Source: a virus. Taken from it: a DNA stretch of 43,383 nucleotides. Positions 13,729-22,055 of the stretch are shown here, in pieces. Numbering within the stretch: position 1 is the stretch's first letter; the number at the start of each line of letters is the position of its first letter. Both the position numbers and the translations under genes were made by a program. A model generated the notes under the pieces. It made no database searches. It was given only the letters and a program-made list of their open reading frames with translations, and had not been told where the DNA came from. The stretch is taken from positions 1 to 43,383 of the IMG/VR virus record IMGVR_UViG_3300048838_000169; one strand, 5' to 3'.

Positions 13729-14043
13729 ATGGAAATTAAAGGAAAAGTAGTGGCTATTATGCCAGAACAAGTCGTAAGCGAAAAGTTCAAAAAAAGGGAA
13801 ATAGTAGTAGCAACAGGCGACACTTACCCACAGGAAATTGTAATGCAGTTAACGCAGGATAAATGTAGTTTGGCTGATAAATTAACTATTGGTGGTGCTG
13901 TTACGGCTCACATTAATCTGAAAGGTAAAAAATACACCAACAAAACAACGGGCGCTGATGCTTGGTTTAACTCTATTGAAATTTGGAAAATTGACATTGA
14001 GCCAGTAACCAGTTCAGTAACTTCGAACGAATTAGATTTTTAA
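13729..14043 (+). CDS. DUF3127 SSB-like protein
   Basis: 104 aa starting MEIKGKVVAIMPEQ. Matches the DUF3127 pattern: KFKKREIVVATGDTYPQEIVMQLTQDK, interrupted by a loop, then ADKLTIGGAVTAHINLKGKKYTN. This is an OB-fold-like small protein common in Bacteroidota phages and thought to bind single-stranded DNA. Context with ERF and an exonuclease supports a recombination/replication role. Confidence 0.82.
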   Translation: MEIKGKVVAIMPEQVVSEKFKKREIVVATGDTYPQEIVMQLTQDKCSLADKLTIGGAVTAHINLKGKKYTNKTTGADAWFNSIEIWKIDIEPVTSSVTSNELDF

Positions 14044-14046
14044 GCA

Positions 14047-14229
14047 ATGGAATTAGCAGTAGAAACAGCAACAGAGATAGTCAATGCCCTTCGTGGGCTT
14101 GGCTTAAAGTTCTATTCGCAAAGAGAGCTTTTCGATTTTATTAAAGTTCGATGCAAGATTGAGCGGCAAAATAAGCTAAACATACTTTATCTTGACAACG
14201 TAATTATAGCCAAATGGAAATCAAAATAG
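14047..14229 (+). CDS. small hypothetical protein, 60 aa
   Basis: Starts MELAVETATEIVNALRG, 3 bases after the DUF3127 stop; helix-rich N-terminus, then basic (FIKVRCKIERQNK). Overlaps the next frame by 16 bases. No family recognised. Confidence 0.6.
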   Translation: MELAVETATEIVNALRGLGLKFYSQRELFDFIKVRCKIERQNKLNILYLDNVIIAKWKSK

Positions 14230-14378
14230 GTAAGATTGAAATAAAGGTGTTTTTAGCTTCATTCAAAGACGAAGAAGGAGTAAGGCATATTCCAGTACTT
14301 GGTTTACATTTTCATTCGTTACAGAGCTTCTTTTTTGTGTTTGCGACCGTGTGCGTGTCCTTTGCAATTCAGGAATGA
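14214..14378 (+). CDS. small hypothetical protein, 54 aa, hydrophobic C-terminus
   Basis: ATG 14214, TGA 14376-14378. Begins MEIKIGKIEIKVFLASF and has a hydrophobic stretch SFFFVFATVCVSFAI near the C-terminus that could span a membrane. Overlaps the neighbours by 16 and 4 bases, consistent with coupling. Confidence 0.5.
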   Translation: MEIKIGKIEIKVFLASFKDEEGVRHIPVLGLHFHSLQSFFFVFATVCVSFAIQE

Positions 14379-14560
14379 ATGACATGAGGGATTTAATCCA
14401 ATACTTTAGGGAGCAGGTTAAGTTGGTGCAAACATCCCGACTTCAAATAATTGTCTGTCCAGTGTCGGAGTTGGAAAATATTCTCTACCTTCTTGAGAAG
14501 GGATATTGGGAGATAAAACTAGAGCTACTCCCGAACAACCTAATCAAAATAATTTTTTAA
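14375..14560 (+). CDS. small hypothetical protein, 61 aa
   Basis: ATG 14375 (MNDMRDLIQYFREQVK) overlaps the preceding stop by 4 bases; an upstream GTG at 14351 is less likely. Alpha/beta, ending in alternating hydrophobic residues (IKLELLPNNLIKIIF). Last gene before a strong terminator. Confidence 0.55.
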   Translation: MNDMRDLIQYFREQVKLVQTSRLQIIVCPVSELENILYLLEKGYWEIKLELLPNNLIKIIF

Positions 14561-14585
14561 GCTGCCTTCGGGCGGCTTTTTTTTT
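14560..14585 (+). terminator. Rho-independent terminator ending the recombination operon
   Basis: Stem AGCTGCC / GGCGGCT around a stable TTCG tetraloop (14567-14570), followed by nine T. Confidence 0.93.
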
Positions 14586-14592
14586 GGTTAAT

Positions 14593-14901
14593 GTGTACTA
14601 ATTTTAATCAATGTGTACTAATGTGTACTAAAAAAGTACTGTGATAATCAGTTAATTAAGGCTTAAAATCGCTAAGTACACATTTATCCCCTATACTGTA
14701 ATATACGTGATATATTTTGTGTGTGTGTAATTTCGTTTTTTTACACACACACATTTTTTACCGCTATATTTTTTTGAGATAAAAAAAAGTGTACTATTAG
14801 CCTTTTTTATAGCTAACTACTTGATTATCACAGTACAAAAAAAGTACACATTACAGTACATATTAGGGTAAATTCAGTACACATTTAAAATAAAGTGTAC
14901 T
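14593..14901. other. candidate replication origin with iterons and palindromes
   Basis: Non-coding AT-rich region between a terminator and the replication operon. GTGTACT occurs at 14593, 14613, 14623, 14789 and 14895, and its complement AGTACAC at 14675, 14843 and 14876, with partial copies at 14635 and 14855. A 15-bp perfect inverted repeat, GTACTGTGATAATCA (14636-14650) / 14822-14836, encloses a 13-bp perfect hairpin TGTGTGTGTGTAA (14718-14730) / 14741-14753. Iterons arranged symmetrically around a central hairpin and placed before the primase gene suggest an origin. The binder could be the DnaA-like protein or the primase. Confidence 0.65.
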
Positions 14902-14906
14902 TTAGG

Positions 14907-14935
14907 TTGATTTTAAAAATAATTGCTTAGATTTG
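14907..14935 (+). promoter_or_regulatory. promoter of the replication operon
   Basis: TTG 14907-14909, 18-nt spacer, TAGATTTG 14928-14935. It lies directly after the last iteron, so iteron binding could regulate it. A 7-codon frame (MKQTQQF, 14955-14978) lies in the leader. Confidence 0.7.
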
Positions 14936-14984
14936 TAGAAGCACAATAAAAGACATGAAACAAACACAACAATTTTAAAAATAT

Positions 14985-15049
14985 TAGCTATTCATTAAGG
15001 GTAAAAAATTCCTCTGGTCTTTTTTTGTGCCTCCCTTATTGGATAGCTA
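14985..15049 (+). promoter_or_regulatory. leader hairpin upstream of the replication genes
   Basis: TAGCTATTCATTAAGGG (14985-15001) pairs with CCCTTATTGGATAGCTA (15033-15049) at 15 of 17 positions. It lies between the short leader frame and the first gene, so it could act as a regulatory or mRNA-stabilising structure. No riboswitch class recognised. Confidence 0.4.
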
Positions 15050-15066
15050 TTTATATCTTATTTATT

Positions 15067-15297
15067 ATGAGAAAATTAATTATTCAAAATTTAAAAGAGT
15101 TTTTTTTTATTGGGTTTGATAATCAGTTTAATATTTTAGCTGAATTAGAATCTCAAATAAATGAAAAACAAGAAATACAGGACGTTGTTTTTATTGAATA
15201 CAAAACTGATAAAGATTGTATTTTTAGATTAAAAAAAATTGAATATAAAGAAAGGGTAGAGGTGTTTACTTATGTTTATGAATCTACAATTTCTTAG
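15067..15297 (+). CDS. hypothetical protein, 76 aa
   Basis: ATG 15067 (MRKLIIQNLKEFFFIG) is preferred to a TTG at 15025, because the latter would lie inside the leader hairpin. Alpha/beta, acidic. Two bases separate it from the primase-helicase gene. No family recognised. Confidence 0.6.
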   Translation: MRKLIIQNLKEFFFIGFDNQFNILAELESQINEKQEIQDVVFIEYKTDKDCIFRLKKIEYKERVEVFTYVYESTIS

Positions 15298-15299
15298 AT

Positions 15300-17651
15300 A
15301 TGAACGTAAATTTTTTCACTCGAAAAGAATCGGTTTCGCCAGATTTAAGACCAAGGGATGCAATCTATTATTTGGATAGGATTCAAAGTGGCAAATTAAA
15401 AAAAGTAATTGAATCTTTAAGGGCTGAAATAGACCCAGAAAAAAAGAAGCAAATAAAAGGTAAATTATCAGGAGTTACTTTTTGTGGAACATTTCACACA
15501 AGGAAAAAAGACAGCCTAAAAAAAGGTTCTGGATTAGCTATATTAGATTTTGATAAATTAGAGAACTTATTAGAATATAAAGAGAATTTAAAACAAAACG
15601 AGTATATTTTTTCATGTTGGATTAGCCCTAGTGGGAATGGATTAAAGGCGCTAATAAAAATTCCTGTTGTAAATAATGATAGTGAATATAAAAATATTTA
15701 TAAACAGTTAAAGGGTTTATTTCCTGATATTGACGATAGTGGTTCGGATATTAGTAGACTTTGTTTTGAAAGTTACGATTCTGATTTGTATCTAAATTTA
15801 GATTCAAAACAATTTATACCAGAATTACCAAGTGTTGATGTTGATGTTATTAATTTAGGAACTGTTACAAATATTCCTTTAATTGATAACGATGAAATAG
15901 CAAATAGGTTAATTAAATGGTTTACTGGTAAGTTTGATAAAGGCGCTAGAAATTCATCACTCTTTAAATTAGCAATTGGCTTTAATGATTTTGGAGTAAG
16001 TAGAGATATCGCAGAAAGGTATTGTCTAACATTTCAAGAAAAAGACTTTGGACAAACTGAAATATTAGCTTTAATAAATTCAGCTTATAAACACACTTCT
16101 AGTTTTGGAACTAAATTTTTTGAAGATAATCAAAAGTTAAAAAAACTTTCGAATTTAGCAATGACTGGAAAAGACAGCAAAGCTATTTATGAAGAGTTTA
16201 AGGAATACGATTTTGAAAAAATAACAGAAGAGTTAAAAATTCAAAGAAAAAAAATAAAACTTGATGAATTTTGGCACTATAATGAAGAGGGTGTGCTAAA
16301 GTTATGCCCACATCGTTTTAAGTTCTATTTAGAGCATAAAAACTTTTTTAAATACTATCCTTTAGAGAAATCAAAAACATTCACTTTTATAACAAAAGAA
16401 GAAAATTTTGTTGATGAGGTTACAGAGTTTCAAATAAAGGATTTTGTTTTAAACGAGTTATTAAGTAATAATAATTTATCTGAATTTGATTTAGTAGCAT
16501 CCAACGCGCAGACTTTCAATCCTAAATTTCTGTCAATGATTGAAACAGCAAAGTTTAGCTTAGAACAAGACACACAAGAATACGCAATGTTGTATTTTCA
16601 AAATACAGCTTTACGGGTTTGGAAAGATAAAATTGAAGAAATAAGCTATAATGATTTGCAAGGTTTTGTTTGGAAAAAACAAGTGATTGAAAGAGATTTT
16701 AAAAAGACAGACCATCACGATTCTGAATATAGAACATTTCTTTGGTATTGTTCAGGAAAAGATAGGCAAAAATACGATTCCTTGCGTTCCGTAGTTGGTT
16801 ATTTGTTGCACAGCCATAAGACTAGCGCCAACAATAAAGCAATAATTTTTAATGACGAAACTATAAGCGAAAATCCAAACGGTGGTTCTGGTAAGTCTAT
16901 CTTTTGGAATGCTTTAGGACACTTAAAAAAAGTTAGCCCTATTGACGGAAAAACATTTGAATTTACAAAGTCATTCCCTTATCAGACAGTACCTAGTGAT
17001 ACTCAAATATTGGTATTTGATGATGTTAAAAAGAATTTCCAATTTGAAAATTTATTTAGCTTAATAACAGAGGGCATAACTTTAGAATATAAAGGACAAG
17101 ACGCAATAAAACTACCTGTTCAGAAATCCCCTAAAATTGTAATAACAACAAATTATACAATAAAAGGTGTTGGGGGTTCTTTTGACCGTAGGAAGTTTGA
17201 AGTAGAAATGTCTAGCTATTTTAATGCAAATCATTCGCCTATTGATGAATTTGGACATATGTTATTTGATGATTGGAGCGATTCTGAATGGTCTTTGTTT
17301 GATAACTACATGATTAATTGCTTGCAAAGGTTTTTAAAAGACGGTTTAATTCCTTTTACATTCAAAAATCTTGAAAATCGAAAGTTAATAAATGAAACCG
17401 CTTTAGAGTTCTTAGAGTGGATACAAGAAAAGAACTTTAAAAAAGGGGAAAGGTATTCTAAATCGATTTTGTTTGAAGATTTTGTAAACGAAAACAAAGA
17501 TTTTAAAGTATGGTTAAAACAAAAAAGGTTTACACAATGGATTGCTAGATATTGCGAATACAATAATATACCTTTTTCAGAGGGTAATACAAACGGGATG
17601 CGATGGTTTTGTTTAGGAGAGTTTGATCTAGATAATGTTTTACCTTTTTAA
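15300..17651 (+). CDS. primase-helicase (VirE-N/BT4734-like primase plus SF3-type helicase)
   Basis: 783 aa. The N-terminal part (about 1-180) has the BT4734/VirE-N pattern: SGVTFCGTFHTRKK, GLAILDFDKLEN, WISPSGNGLKALIKI and DSGSDISRLCFESYD. This is an archaeo-eukaryotic-primase-like domain typical of Bacteroidota mobile elements. The C-terminal part is a DUF5906/SF3-like ATPase: Walker A GGSGKS at about 528-533, Walker B LVFDD near 573, sensor KIVITTNY near 613. It should prime and unwind phage DNA, probably starting at the iteron region just upstream. Confidence 0.85.
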   Translation: MNVNFFTRKESVSPDLRPRDAIYYLDRIQSGKLKKVIESLRAEIDPEKKKQIKGKLSGVTFCGTFHTRKKDSLKKGSGLAILDFDKLENLLEYKENLKQNEYIFSCWISPSGNGLKALIKIPVVNNDSEYKNIYKQLKGLFPDIDDSGSDISRLCFESYDSDLYLNLDSKQFIPELPSVDVDVINLGTVTNIPLIDNDEIANRLIKWFTGKFDKGARNSSLFKLAIGFNDFGVSRDIAERYCLTFQEKDFGQTEILALINSAYKHTSSFGTKFFEDNQKLKKLSNLAMTGKDSKAIYEEFKEYDFEKITEELKIQRKKIKLDEFWHYNEEGVLKLCPHRFKFYLEHKNFFKYYPLEKSKTFTFITKEENFVDEVTEFQIKDFVLNELLSNNNLSEFDLVASNAQTFNPKFLSMIETAKFSLEQDTQEYAMLYFQNTALRVWKDKIEEISYNDLQGFVWKKQVIERDFKKTDHHDSEYRTFLWYCSGKDRQKYDSLRSVVGYLLHSHKTSANNKAIIFNDETISENPNGGSGKSIFWNALGHLKKVSPIDGKTFEFTKSFPYQTVPSDTQILVFDDVKKNFQFENLFSLITEGITLEYKGQDAIKLPVQKSPKIVITTNYTIKGVGGSFDRRKFEVEMSSYFNANHSPIDEFGHMLFDDWSDSEWSLFDNYMINCLQRFLKDGLIPFTFKNLENRKLINETALEFLEWIQEKNFKKGERYSKSILFEDFVNENKDFKVWLKQKRFTQWIARYCEYNNIPFSEGNTNGMRWFCLGEFDLDNVLPF

Positions 17652-17653
17652 CA

Positions 17654-18910
17654 ATGAACGAGCTTAGACCATACCAAACCGAAACAGCTAACAAGTGCTT
17701 AGAGGTACTAAAGCGGCTAAACTTTGTTTATTTGCAAGGCGCAGTAAGAACAGGAAAGACGCTAATAGCTTTAAAGGTTGCTGAAATGTACGGAGCTAAA
17801 AAAGTTTTATTCCTAACTAAAAAGAATGCTATTTCTTCCATTGAATCAGATTACATCAACTTTGATTTTAAGTACAAATTAACAATTGTAAATGATGAAT
17901 CAATGCGCAAGCTAGGTAATGATTATGATTTAGTACTACACGACGAACACCATCGCTTCGGTGCTTTCCCAAAGGCAGGACAACAAACTAAACTATTCAA
18001 ACAAATGTTTAGTCATTTACCAATAATAGCTGTCTCAGGAACACCACACCCTGAAAGTTACTCACAAATATTTCACCAATTTTGGGTAAGCAAATTCACC
18101 CCTTTTAAACATTCAAACTTCTACAAATGGGCGAAGGAGTTTGTGAATGTAAAGCAAAGGCATTTAGGGTATGGGGTAATAAACGACTATTCAGACGCTA
18201 AAATTGAGCTAATAAAACTAATCATTGAGCCTTATATCGTTAGGCTTTCACAGGAGCAAGCAGGCTTTAAAAATAAAATCAAGGAGCATTTTATTCCTGT
18301 AAAGATGAAAGCGGTTACTCACCAGATATGCAGCCAGTTGATAAAAGATAAAATATTTGAAGGTAAGACAGCGACAATAGTAGCCGACACAGGAGCAAAG
18401 CTACAAAGCAAGCTGCACCAAGTATTTAGTGGCACAATAAAGCTGGATGAAGGTAATAGCTGTATAGTTGACAACTCAAAGGCAATAGCTATAAAACGAA
18501 TGTTTGAAGGAAAAAAAATAGCCATATTTTATAAGTTCATAGCCGAAAAAGAGATGTTAATTGATGCGTTTGGCGGCTTGGTAACGGATAACTTAGAGGA
18601 ATTTAACACCAGTGATAAAAGCATAATTGGACAAATCCAGTCAATAAGAGAGGGTGTCAACCTTTCTAAAGCAGAGGCGATAGTGTTTTTAAACATTGAT
18701 TTTAGCGCATTAAGCTACTGGCAGGGAAGGGATAGAATGACAACAATAGAAAGGGAGGTGTCGGATATTTATTGGATATTTTCAGAAGGTGGAATAGAGA
18801 GTAAAATATATAAAGCTGTTACAGCAAAAAAGAACTACACAACCTCTGTTTTCTTAAAAGATTATGGCGTCAAAGCAACAAACAAAGCTAATAAACAAGC
18901 TAAAAGCTAA
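17654..18910 (+). CDS. SF2 DEAD/DEAH-type helicase
   Basis: 418 aa. Q-motif-like LRPYQTET at the N-terminus, Walker A GAVRTGKT (29-36), motif II DEHH (97-100), motif III SGTP near 131, and a second RecA-like domain with IGQIQSIREGVNLSKAEAIVFL and YWQGRDRMTT (motifs V/VI). Probably remodels or unwinds DNA during replication or recombination; it belongs to the family of short phage SF2 helicases. Overlaps the VRR-NUC gene by 47 bases, a pairing often seen in phages. Confidence 0.87.
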   Translation: MNELRPYQTETANKCLEVLKRLNFVYLQGAVRTGKTLIALKVAEMYGAKKVLFLTKKNAISSIESDYINFDFKYKLTIVNDESMRKLGNDYDLVLHDEHHRFGAFPKAGQQTKLFKQMFSHLPIIAVSGTPHPESYSQIFHQFWVSKFTPFKHSNFYKWAKEFVNVKQRHLGYGVINDYSDAKIELIKLIIEPYIVRLSQEQAGFKNKIKEHFIPVKMKAVTHQICSQLIKDKIFEGKTATIVADTGAKLQSKLHQVFSGTIKLDEGNSCIVDNSKAIAIKRMFEGKKIAIFYKFIAEKEMLIDAFGGLVTDNLEEFNTSDKSIIGQIQSIREGVNLSKAEAIVFLNIDFSALSYWQGRDRMTTIEREVSDIYWIFSEGGIESKIYKAVTAKKNYTTSVFLKDYGVKATNKANKQAKS

Positions 18911-19136
18911 AGCTTGGAAGGTCTTAAATGTAATTAGACTGGGCGAAAATGGCTATCCCGATTTACTTTGCTTAAAGCAAGGAGAGGTTATTTGGGTGGA
19001 AAGTAAAGAGAAGCAAGACACGTTAAGCCCTTTGCAAGCGTTAAGAATTAAGGAGTTAAGGAGTGAAGGCTTTAAAGTATTTATTGAAAAAGATGGCGAA
19101 TTTTCAGAACTTGAGAAGTATTTGTCTAATAACTAA
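18864..19136 (+). CDS. VRR-NUC domain nuclease
   Basis: 90 aa, the whole protein being one VRR-NUC (PD-(D/E)xK) unit: GYPDLL (30-35), VESK (45-48) and LSPLQ (54-58) give the D, ExK and Q elements. Stand-alone phage VRR-NUC proteins act as structure-specific nucleases, for example on Holliday-type junctions. Starts 47 bases inside the helicase gene in another frame, which fits coordinated expression. Confidence 0.88.
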   Translation: MASKQQTKLINKLKAKAWKVLNVIRLGENGYPDLLCLKQGEVIWVESKEKQDTLSPLQALRIKELRSEGFKVFIEKDGEFSELEKYLSNN

Positions 19137-19142
19137 GTTTCT

Positions 19143-19176
19143 TTTGTTTATAATTAGAAAACTGTTTGTATATTTG
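19143..19176 (+). promoter_or_regulatory. promoter with shared leader
   Basis: TTTG 19143-19146 and TATATTTG 19169-19176; the spacer is a long 22 nt. The leader ends TAAAACAACGATTATG, the same as that before 6586. Confidence 0.65.
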
Positions 19177-19200
19177 ATTAACCTTTTTAAAACAACGATT

Positions 19201-19338
19201 ATGACGCACAATGAATTAAGAGCTAAACTTCTTGAGCTTTACCCAGACAGCGACAACTCAGAATTAAAACTAAAGAACACCGAACTTAGACTTCGAAATT
19301 TGAGCTATCGCTACTCCCTTAGGCAATTAACGAGGTAA
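19201..19338 (+). CDS. small hypothetical protein, 45 aa
   Basis: ATG 19201 (MTHNELRAKLLELYPD), directly after the conserved leader; longer frames starting at 19063 would lie upstream of the promoter. Helical, basic C-terminus (LRLRNLSYRYSLRQL). No family recognised. Confidence 0.6.
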   Translation: MTHNELRAKLLELYPDSDNSELKLKNTELRLRNLSYRYSLRQLTR

Positions 19339-19351
19339 AACGAACGTACAA

Positions 19352-19564
19352 ATGAAAGCACAAATCTACCAGCATTTTATCCCTCATTTAGAGGTGTACT
19401 TTACCCACGAGGGGAAAAAATATTCCTTTCACGGAACAGAGTTAGTCGCTGGAGGGGCTTTGCACACCATTAAAAATACAAAAACAGGCAATGTTAAATC
19501 AGTACCTCACAGCGTTCTTGATAGAATTGTTGATTTTGAAACGAAGCCTCTTTTAACAAAATGA
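19352..19564 (+). CDS. small hypothetical protein, 70 aa
   Basis: Begins MKAQIYQHFIPHLEVYFTHE; beta-rich with GGALHTIKNTKTGNVKSVP. Four-base overlap with the next gene. Function unknown. Confidence 0.6.
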   Translation: MKAQIYQHFIPHLEVYFTHEGKKYSFHGTELVAGGALHTIKNTKTGNVKSVPHSVLDRIVDFETKPLLTK

Positions 19565-19773
19565 AGCCAATCCTACTCCTTTACTTCACCATTAGACCAC
19601 TCTTTTTCGGGGGCGTACCAATTCAGGAAATTAAGCCTAAACTAACACTTTCCAATTACCTTAAAGCAAGCTGCGGAATACCATTAAGCGTTGACTGGAA
19701 GGAAGCTAGGAGGTTGATTAAATACAGTGATAAGATAAAAGCAAGAATTAAATATTTAGATAAAACAAGATGA
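19561..19773 (+). CDS. small hypothetical protein, 70 aa
   Basis: Starts MKPILLLYFTIRPLFFGG, with a hydrophobic N-terminus that could be a weak signal anchor, followed by a basic helical part (WKEARRLIKYSDKIKARIK). Overlaps both neighbours by 4 bases. No family recognised. Confidence 0.6.
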   Translation: MKPILLLYFTIRPLFFGGVPIQEIKPKLTLSNYLKASCGIPLSVDWKEARRLIKYSDKIKARIKYLDKTR

Positions 19774-20057
19774 AAACAAGATTCGTAATTACAAACACAC
19801 CAACAAAATTTCCCCTTCAAAGTACTATTCTTTATACTTTTTTACTACATTATTTTGAAGCAAATTTATTATTATGGGGAGTGTTTATCAGTATTTATTT
19901 TTTTTATTGGGCGGCTGTAATTAAACTAAAATTACACGAAAAACAAATTGATTTAAAACTAGATGAAAATAACCAAATGAAAACAGTAAACAAATGTGAA
20001 AATTGTCTTAAATCTTCTTGGGTAGAAAAATTAAAAAACAGTCAAAATGAACACTAA
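19770..20057 (+). CDS. small membrane protein, 95 aa
   Basis: Hydrophobic segments ILYTFLLHYF and LLLWGVFISIYFFYWAAVI (about residues 20-52) predict one long or two short membrane spans, then a soluble tail with CENC. Overlaps the DnaA-like gene by 11 bases. Role unknown. Confidence 0.6.
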   Translation: MKTRFVITNTPTKFPLQSTILYTFLLHYFEANLLLWGVFISIYFFYWAAVIKLKLHEKQIDLKLDENNQMKTVNKCENCLKSSWVEKLKNSQNEH

Positions 20058-20475
20058 AAAAATAAACGATATTATCTACTCTCACTTGGGGTTTAACATC
20101 AATCCACAACTAGCCCGAAAGGTACGAAACATCATTACCGATTATCACTTCTTCGCATTTGAGCCTACTGAGGTAAGCCAGCAAAGGGAAGTAAAAAAAG
20201 TAACCCCCGAAAATATTTTAAACGCAATTGACAAAGTTCTAGACGTAAACCTAGACCAAATCAAATCACAAACTAGGAAAAGCAGAATAGTACTAGCTCG
20301 GCAATTCTTTTGCTACCTTGTCCGTGAGCGGTGCAATTACGGGCTTGTTGATGTGGGCGCAATGATTAACCGAGACCATTCAACGGTCCTTCATTCGGTT
20401 AATGTAATTGCAACAATGCTGGACAACAACAAGTTTTACCAGTTCTATTTTAATGAGGTTCTAAAAAATATTTAG
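20047..20475 (+). CDS. DnaA domain IV-like DNA-binding protein
   Basis: 142 aa. The C-terminal half matches the DnaA DNA-binding domain: SQTRKSRIVLARQFFCYLV (74-92), then GAMINRDHSTVLHSVNVI (104-121), including the DnaA signature RDHSTVLHS. The AAA+ ATPase domain is absent and the first 60 residues are not recognisable. It may bind DnaA boxes or the GTGTACT iterons at 14.6-14.9 kb, either to recruit or to compete with host DnaA. Located just before the packaging genes. Confidence 0.85.
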   Translation: MNTKKINDIIYSHLGFNINPQLARKVRNIITDYHFFAFEPTEVSQQREVKKVTPENILNAIDKVLDVNLDQIKSQTRKSRIVLARQFFCYLVRERCNYGLVDVGAMINRDHSTVLHSVNVIATMLDNNKFYQFYFNEVLKNI

Positions 20476-20483
20476 TAAATTTG
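20476..20483 (+). promoter_or_regulatory. possible -7 box before terS
   Basis: TAAATTTG ends 5 bases before the ATG at 20489. No TTG at -33. It would give a nearly leaderless mRNA; possibly chance in AT-rich DNA. Confidence 0.3.
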
Positions 20484-20488
20484 GGGTT

Positions 20489-20869
20489 ATGGCTTATGAC
20501 AAAAAAAAGATATTTCAGCAAGCGAAAGAAGCAATAATAAAACACAAACTATATTTTATTGAAGATATAGTAGCGTTCTTACCTATTGCTAAAAAGACTT
20601 ATTACGAATACTTTCCTTTAGAGAGTGACGAAAGTAACGAGTTAAGAGAAATGTTAGAAATAAACAAAATACAAACAAAATCTAGTATTAGAACTAAGCT
20701 ACATAATAGCGACAAAGCAGCAGAATTATTAGCACTTTATAGATTACTTGCAACACCAGAGGAACACCAAAGACTTAACCAATCTTACATCGACCACACC
20801 ACAAAAGGAAAAGAAATAAATATGCCAATAAGCAACTGGGCAGATGGTAACGTTAATCCCGAAATTTAA
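20489..20869 (+). CDS. terS: terminase small subunit
   Basis: 126 aa, starting MAYDKKKIFQQAKEAI. The N-terminal helices with FIEDIVAFLPIAKKTYYEYFP resemble the HTH of small terminase subunits of flavobacterial phages, followed by KIQTKSSIRTKLHNSDKAAELLALYRLLATPEEHQRL. It should recognise phage DNA for packaging. Position directly before the large subunit, overlapping it by 26 bases, supports the call. Confidence 0.8.
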   Translation: MAYDKKKIFQQAKEAIIKHKLYFIEDIVAFLPIAKKTYYEYFPLESDESNELREMLEINKIQTKSSIRTKLHNSDKAAELLALYRLLATPEEHQRLNQSYIDHTTKGKEINMPISNWADGNVNPEI

Positions 20870-22055
20870 ACCGCTTTACACCTCAATAAGCCGTTACTTT
20901 GTTTGCACTGGGGGAAGGGGTTCGGCTAAGTCCTTTCACGTTTGCGACTTTCTGTTGAAGCTAACATACGAAAAAGGGCATATTATCCTTTTCTCACGTT
21001 ACACAATGGTTTCGGCTCATATATCAATTATTCCTGAGTTTACCGAAAAAATACAGCTTTACGGTTTAGAGAATGTGTTTGAAGTTACTAAGAATGAAAT
21101 TGTAAATAAACTAACTGGCTCAAAGATAATATTCAAAGGAATAAAAACTAGCTCAGGCAACCAAACCGCCGCTTTAAAGTCTATATCTGGAATAACTACT
21201 TTTGTGCTTGATGAAGCTGAGGAGGTAACGGATGAGAAGGATTTTGACACAATAGACGAAAGTATTAGGAAGAAAGGCAGCCAAAACAGAGTAATACTAA
21301 TCCTTAACCCAACCACAAAAGAGCATTGGATTTACAAGCGGTTCTTTGAGCAGAATGGAGTAAATGGGGGAGACAATTGCACTAAAACAAATGTTACATA
21401 CATTCACACAACTTACCTAGATAACATCAACAACCTTTCTAACTCTATTATTGAAAAGTTTGAAATACTAAAAACACAAAACCCTGAGAAATACAAGCAC
21501 CGTGTTTTAGGTGGATGGCTTAACAAAGCAGAAGGTGTCGTGTTTACGAATTGGAAAGTGGGCGACTTTGTTAATTGTGGGCAAATTATTTTCGGACAAG
21601 ATTATGGTTATTACCCAGACCCGACTACGCTTGTTTGTGCCTCTATTGATAGTAAAAGGAAGGTTATTTATGTGAAGGAAATGTTTTGTGAAACAGGGTT
21701 AAGCACCGAACAAATAGCAAGCAGAAATAAGCAATTGACAAACGGAGGGTTAATTGTTGGGGATTGTGCCGAGCCTAGACTAATTAACGATTTGCGACTT
21801 AGAGGGATAAACATAATTCCATGTCAAAAGGGCGCTGGAAGTATTATGGCTGGCATTAATTTGTTGCTTGAATATCAGTTAATAATCGACCCTAATTCAA
21901 CAAATATTATCAAAGAGTTAAACAATTATTGTTACTCAGATAAAGGCAGAAGCCTTGTTATTGATGACTATAATCATAATTTAGATAGTTTACGTTATTG
22001 CGTTTACCATCAATTAAAGCGACCAAATAAATTAGGTTTAAAACAAATAAATTAG
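20844..22055 (+). CDS. terL: terminase large subunit
   Basis: 403 aa. Walker A GGRGSAKS (23-30), Walker B TFVLDEAEE (119-127), a coupling motif around ILILNPTTKEHW, and the RNase H-like nuclease with FGQDYGYYPDPTTLV. This matches PBSX-type terminases (Terminase_3). It cuts and pumps DNA into the prohead bound to the portal. The C-terminal codons and stop lie within a 20-bp tandem repeat (22024-22075). Confidence 0.93.
   Translation: MVTLIPKFKPLYTSISRYFVCTGGRGSAKSFHVCDFLLKLTYEKGHIILFSRYTMVSAHISIIPEFTEKIQLYGLENVFEVTKNEIVNKLTGSKIIFKGIKTSSGNQTAALKSISGITTFVLDEAEEVTDEKDFDTIDESIRKKGSQNRVILILNPTTKEHWIYKRFFEQNGVNGGDNCTKTNVTYIHTTYLDNINNLSNSIIEKFEILKTQNPEKYKHRVLGGWLNKAEGVVFTNWKVGDFVNCGQIIFGQDYGYYPDPTTLVCASIDSKRKVIYVKEMFCETGLSTEQIASRNKQLTNGGLIVGDCAEPRLINDLRLRGINIIPCQKGAGSIMAGINLLLEYQLIIDPNSTNIIKELNNYCYSDKGRSLVIDDYNHNLDSLRYCVYHQLKRPNKLGLKQIN

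Noticed and set aside
14683-14691. TTATCCCCT near the origin as a DnaA box
   Set aside because: Single imperfect copy; differs from TTATCCACA and is not repeated.
14955-14978. 7-codon leader frame MKQTQQF as a gene
   Set aside because: Too short to support; mentioned only as part of the replication-operon leader.
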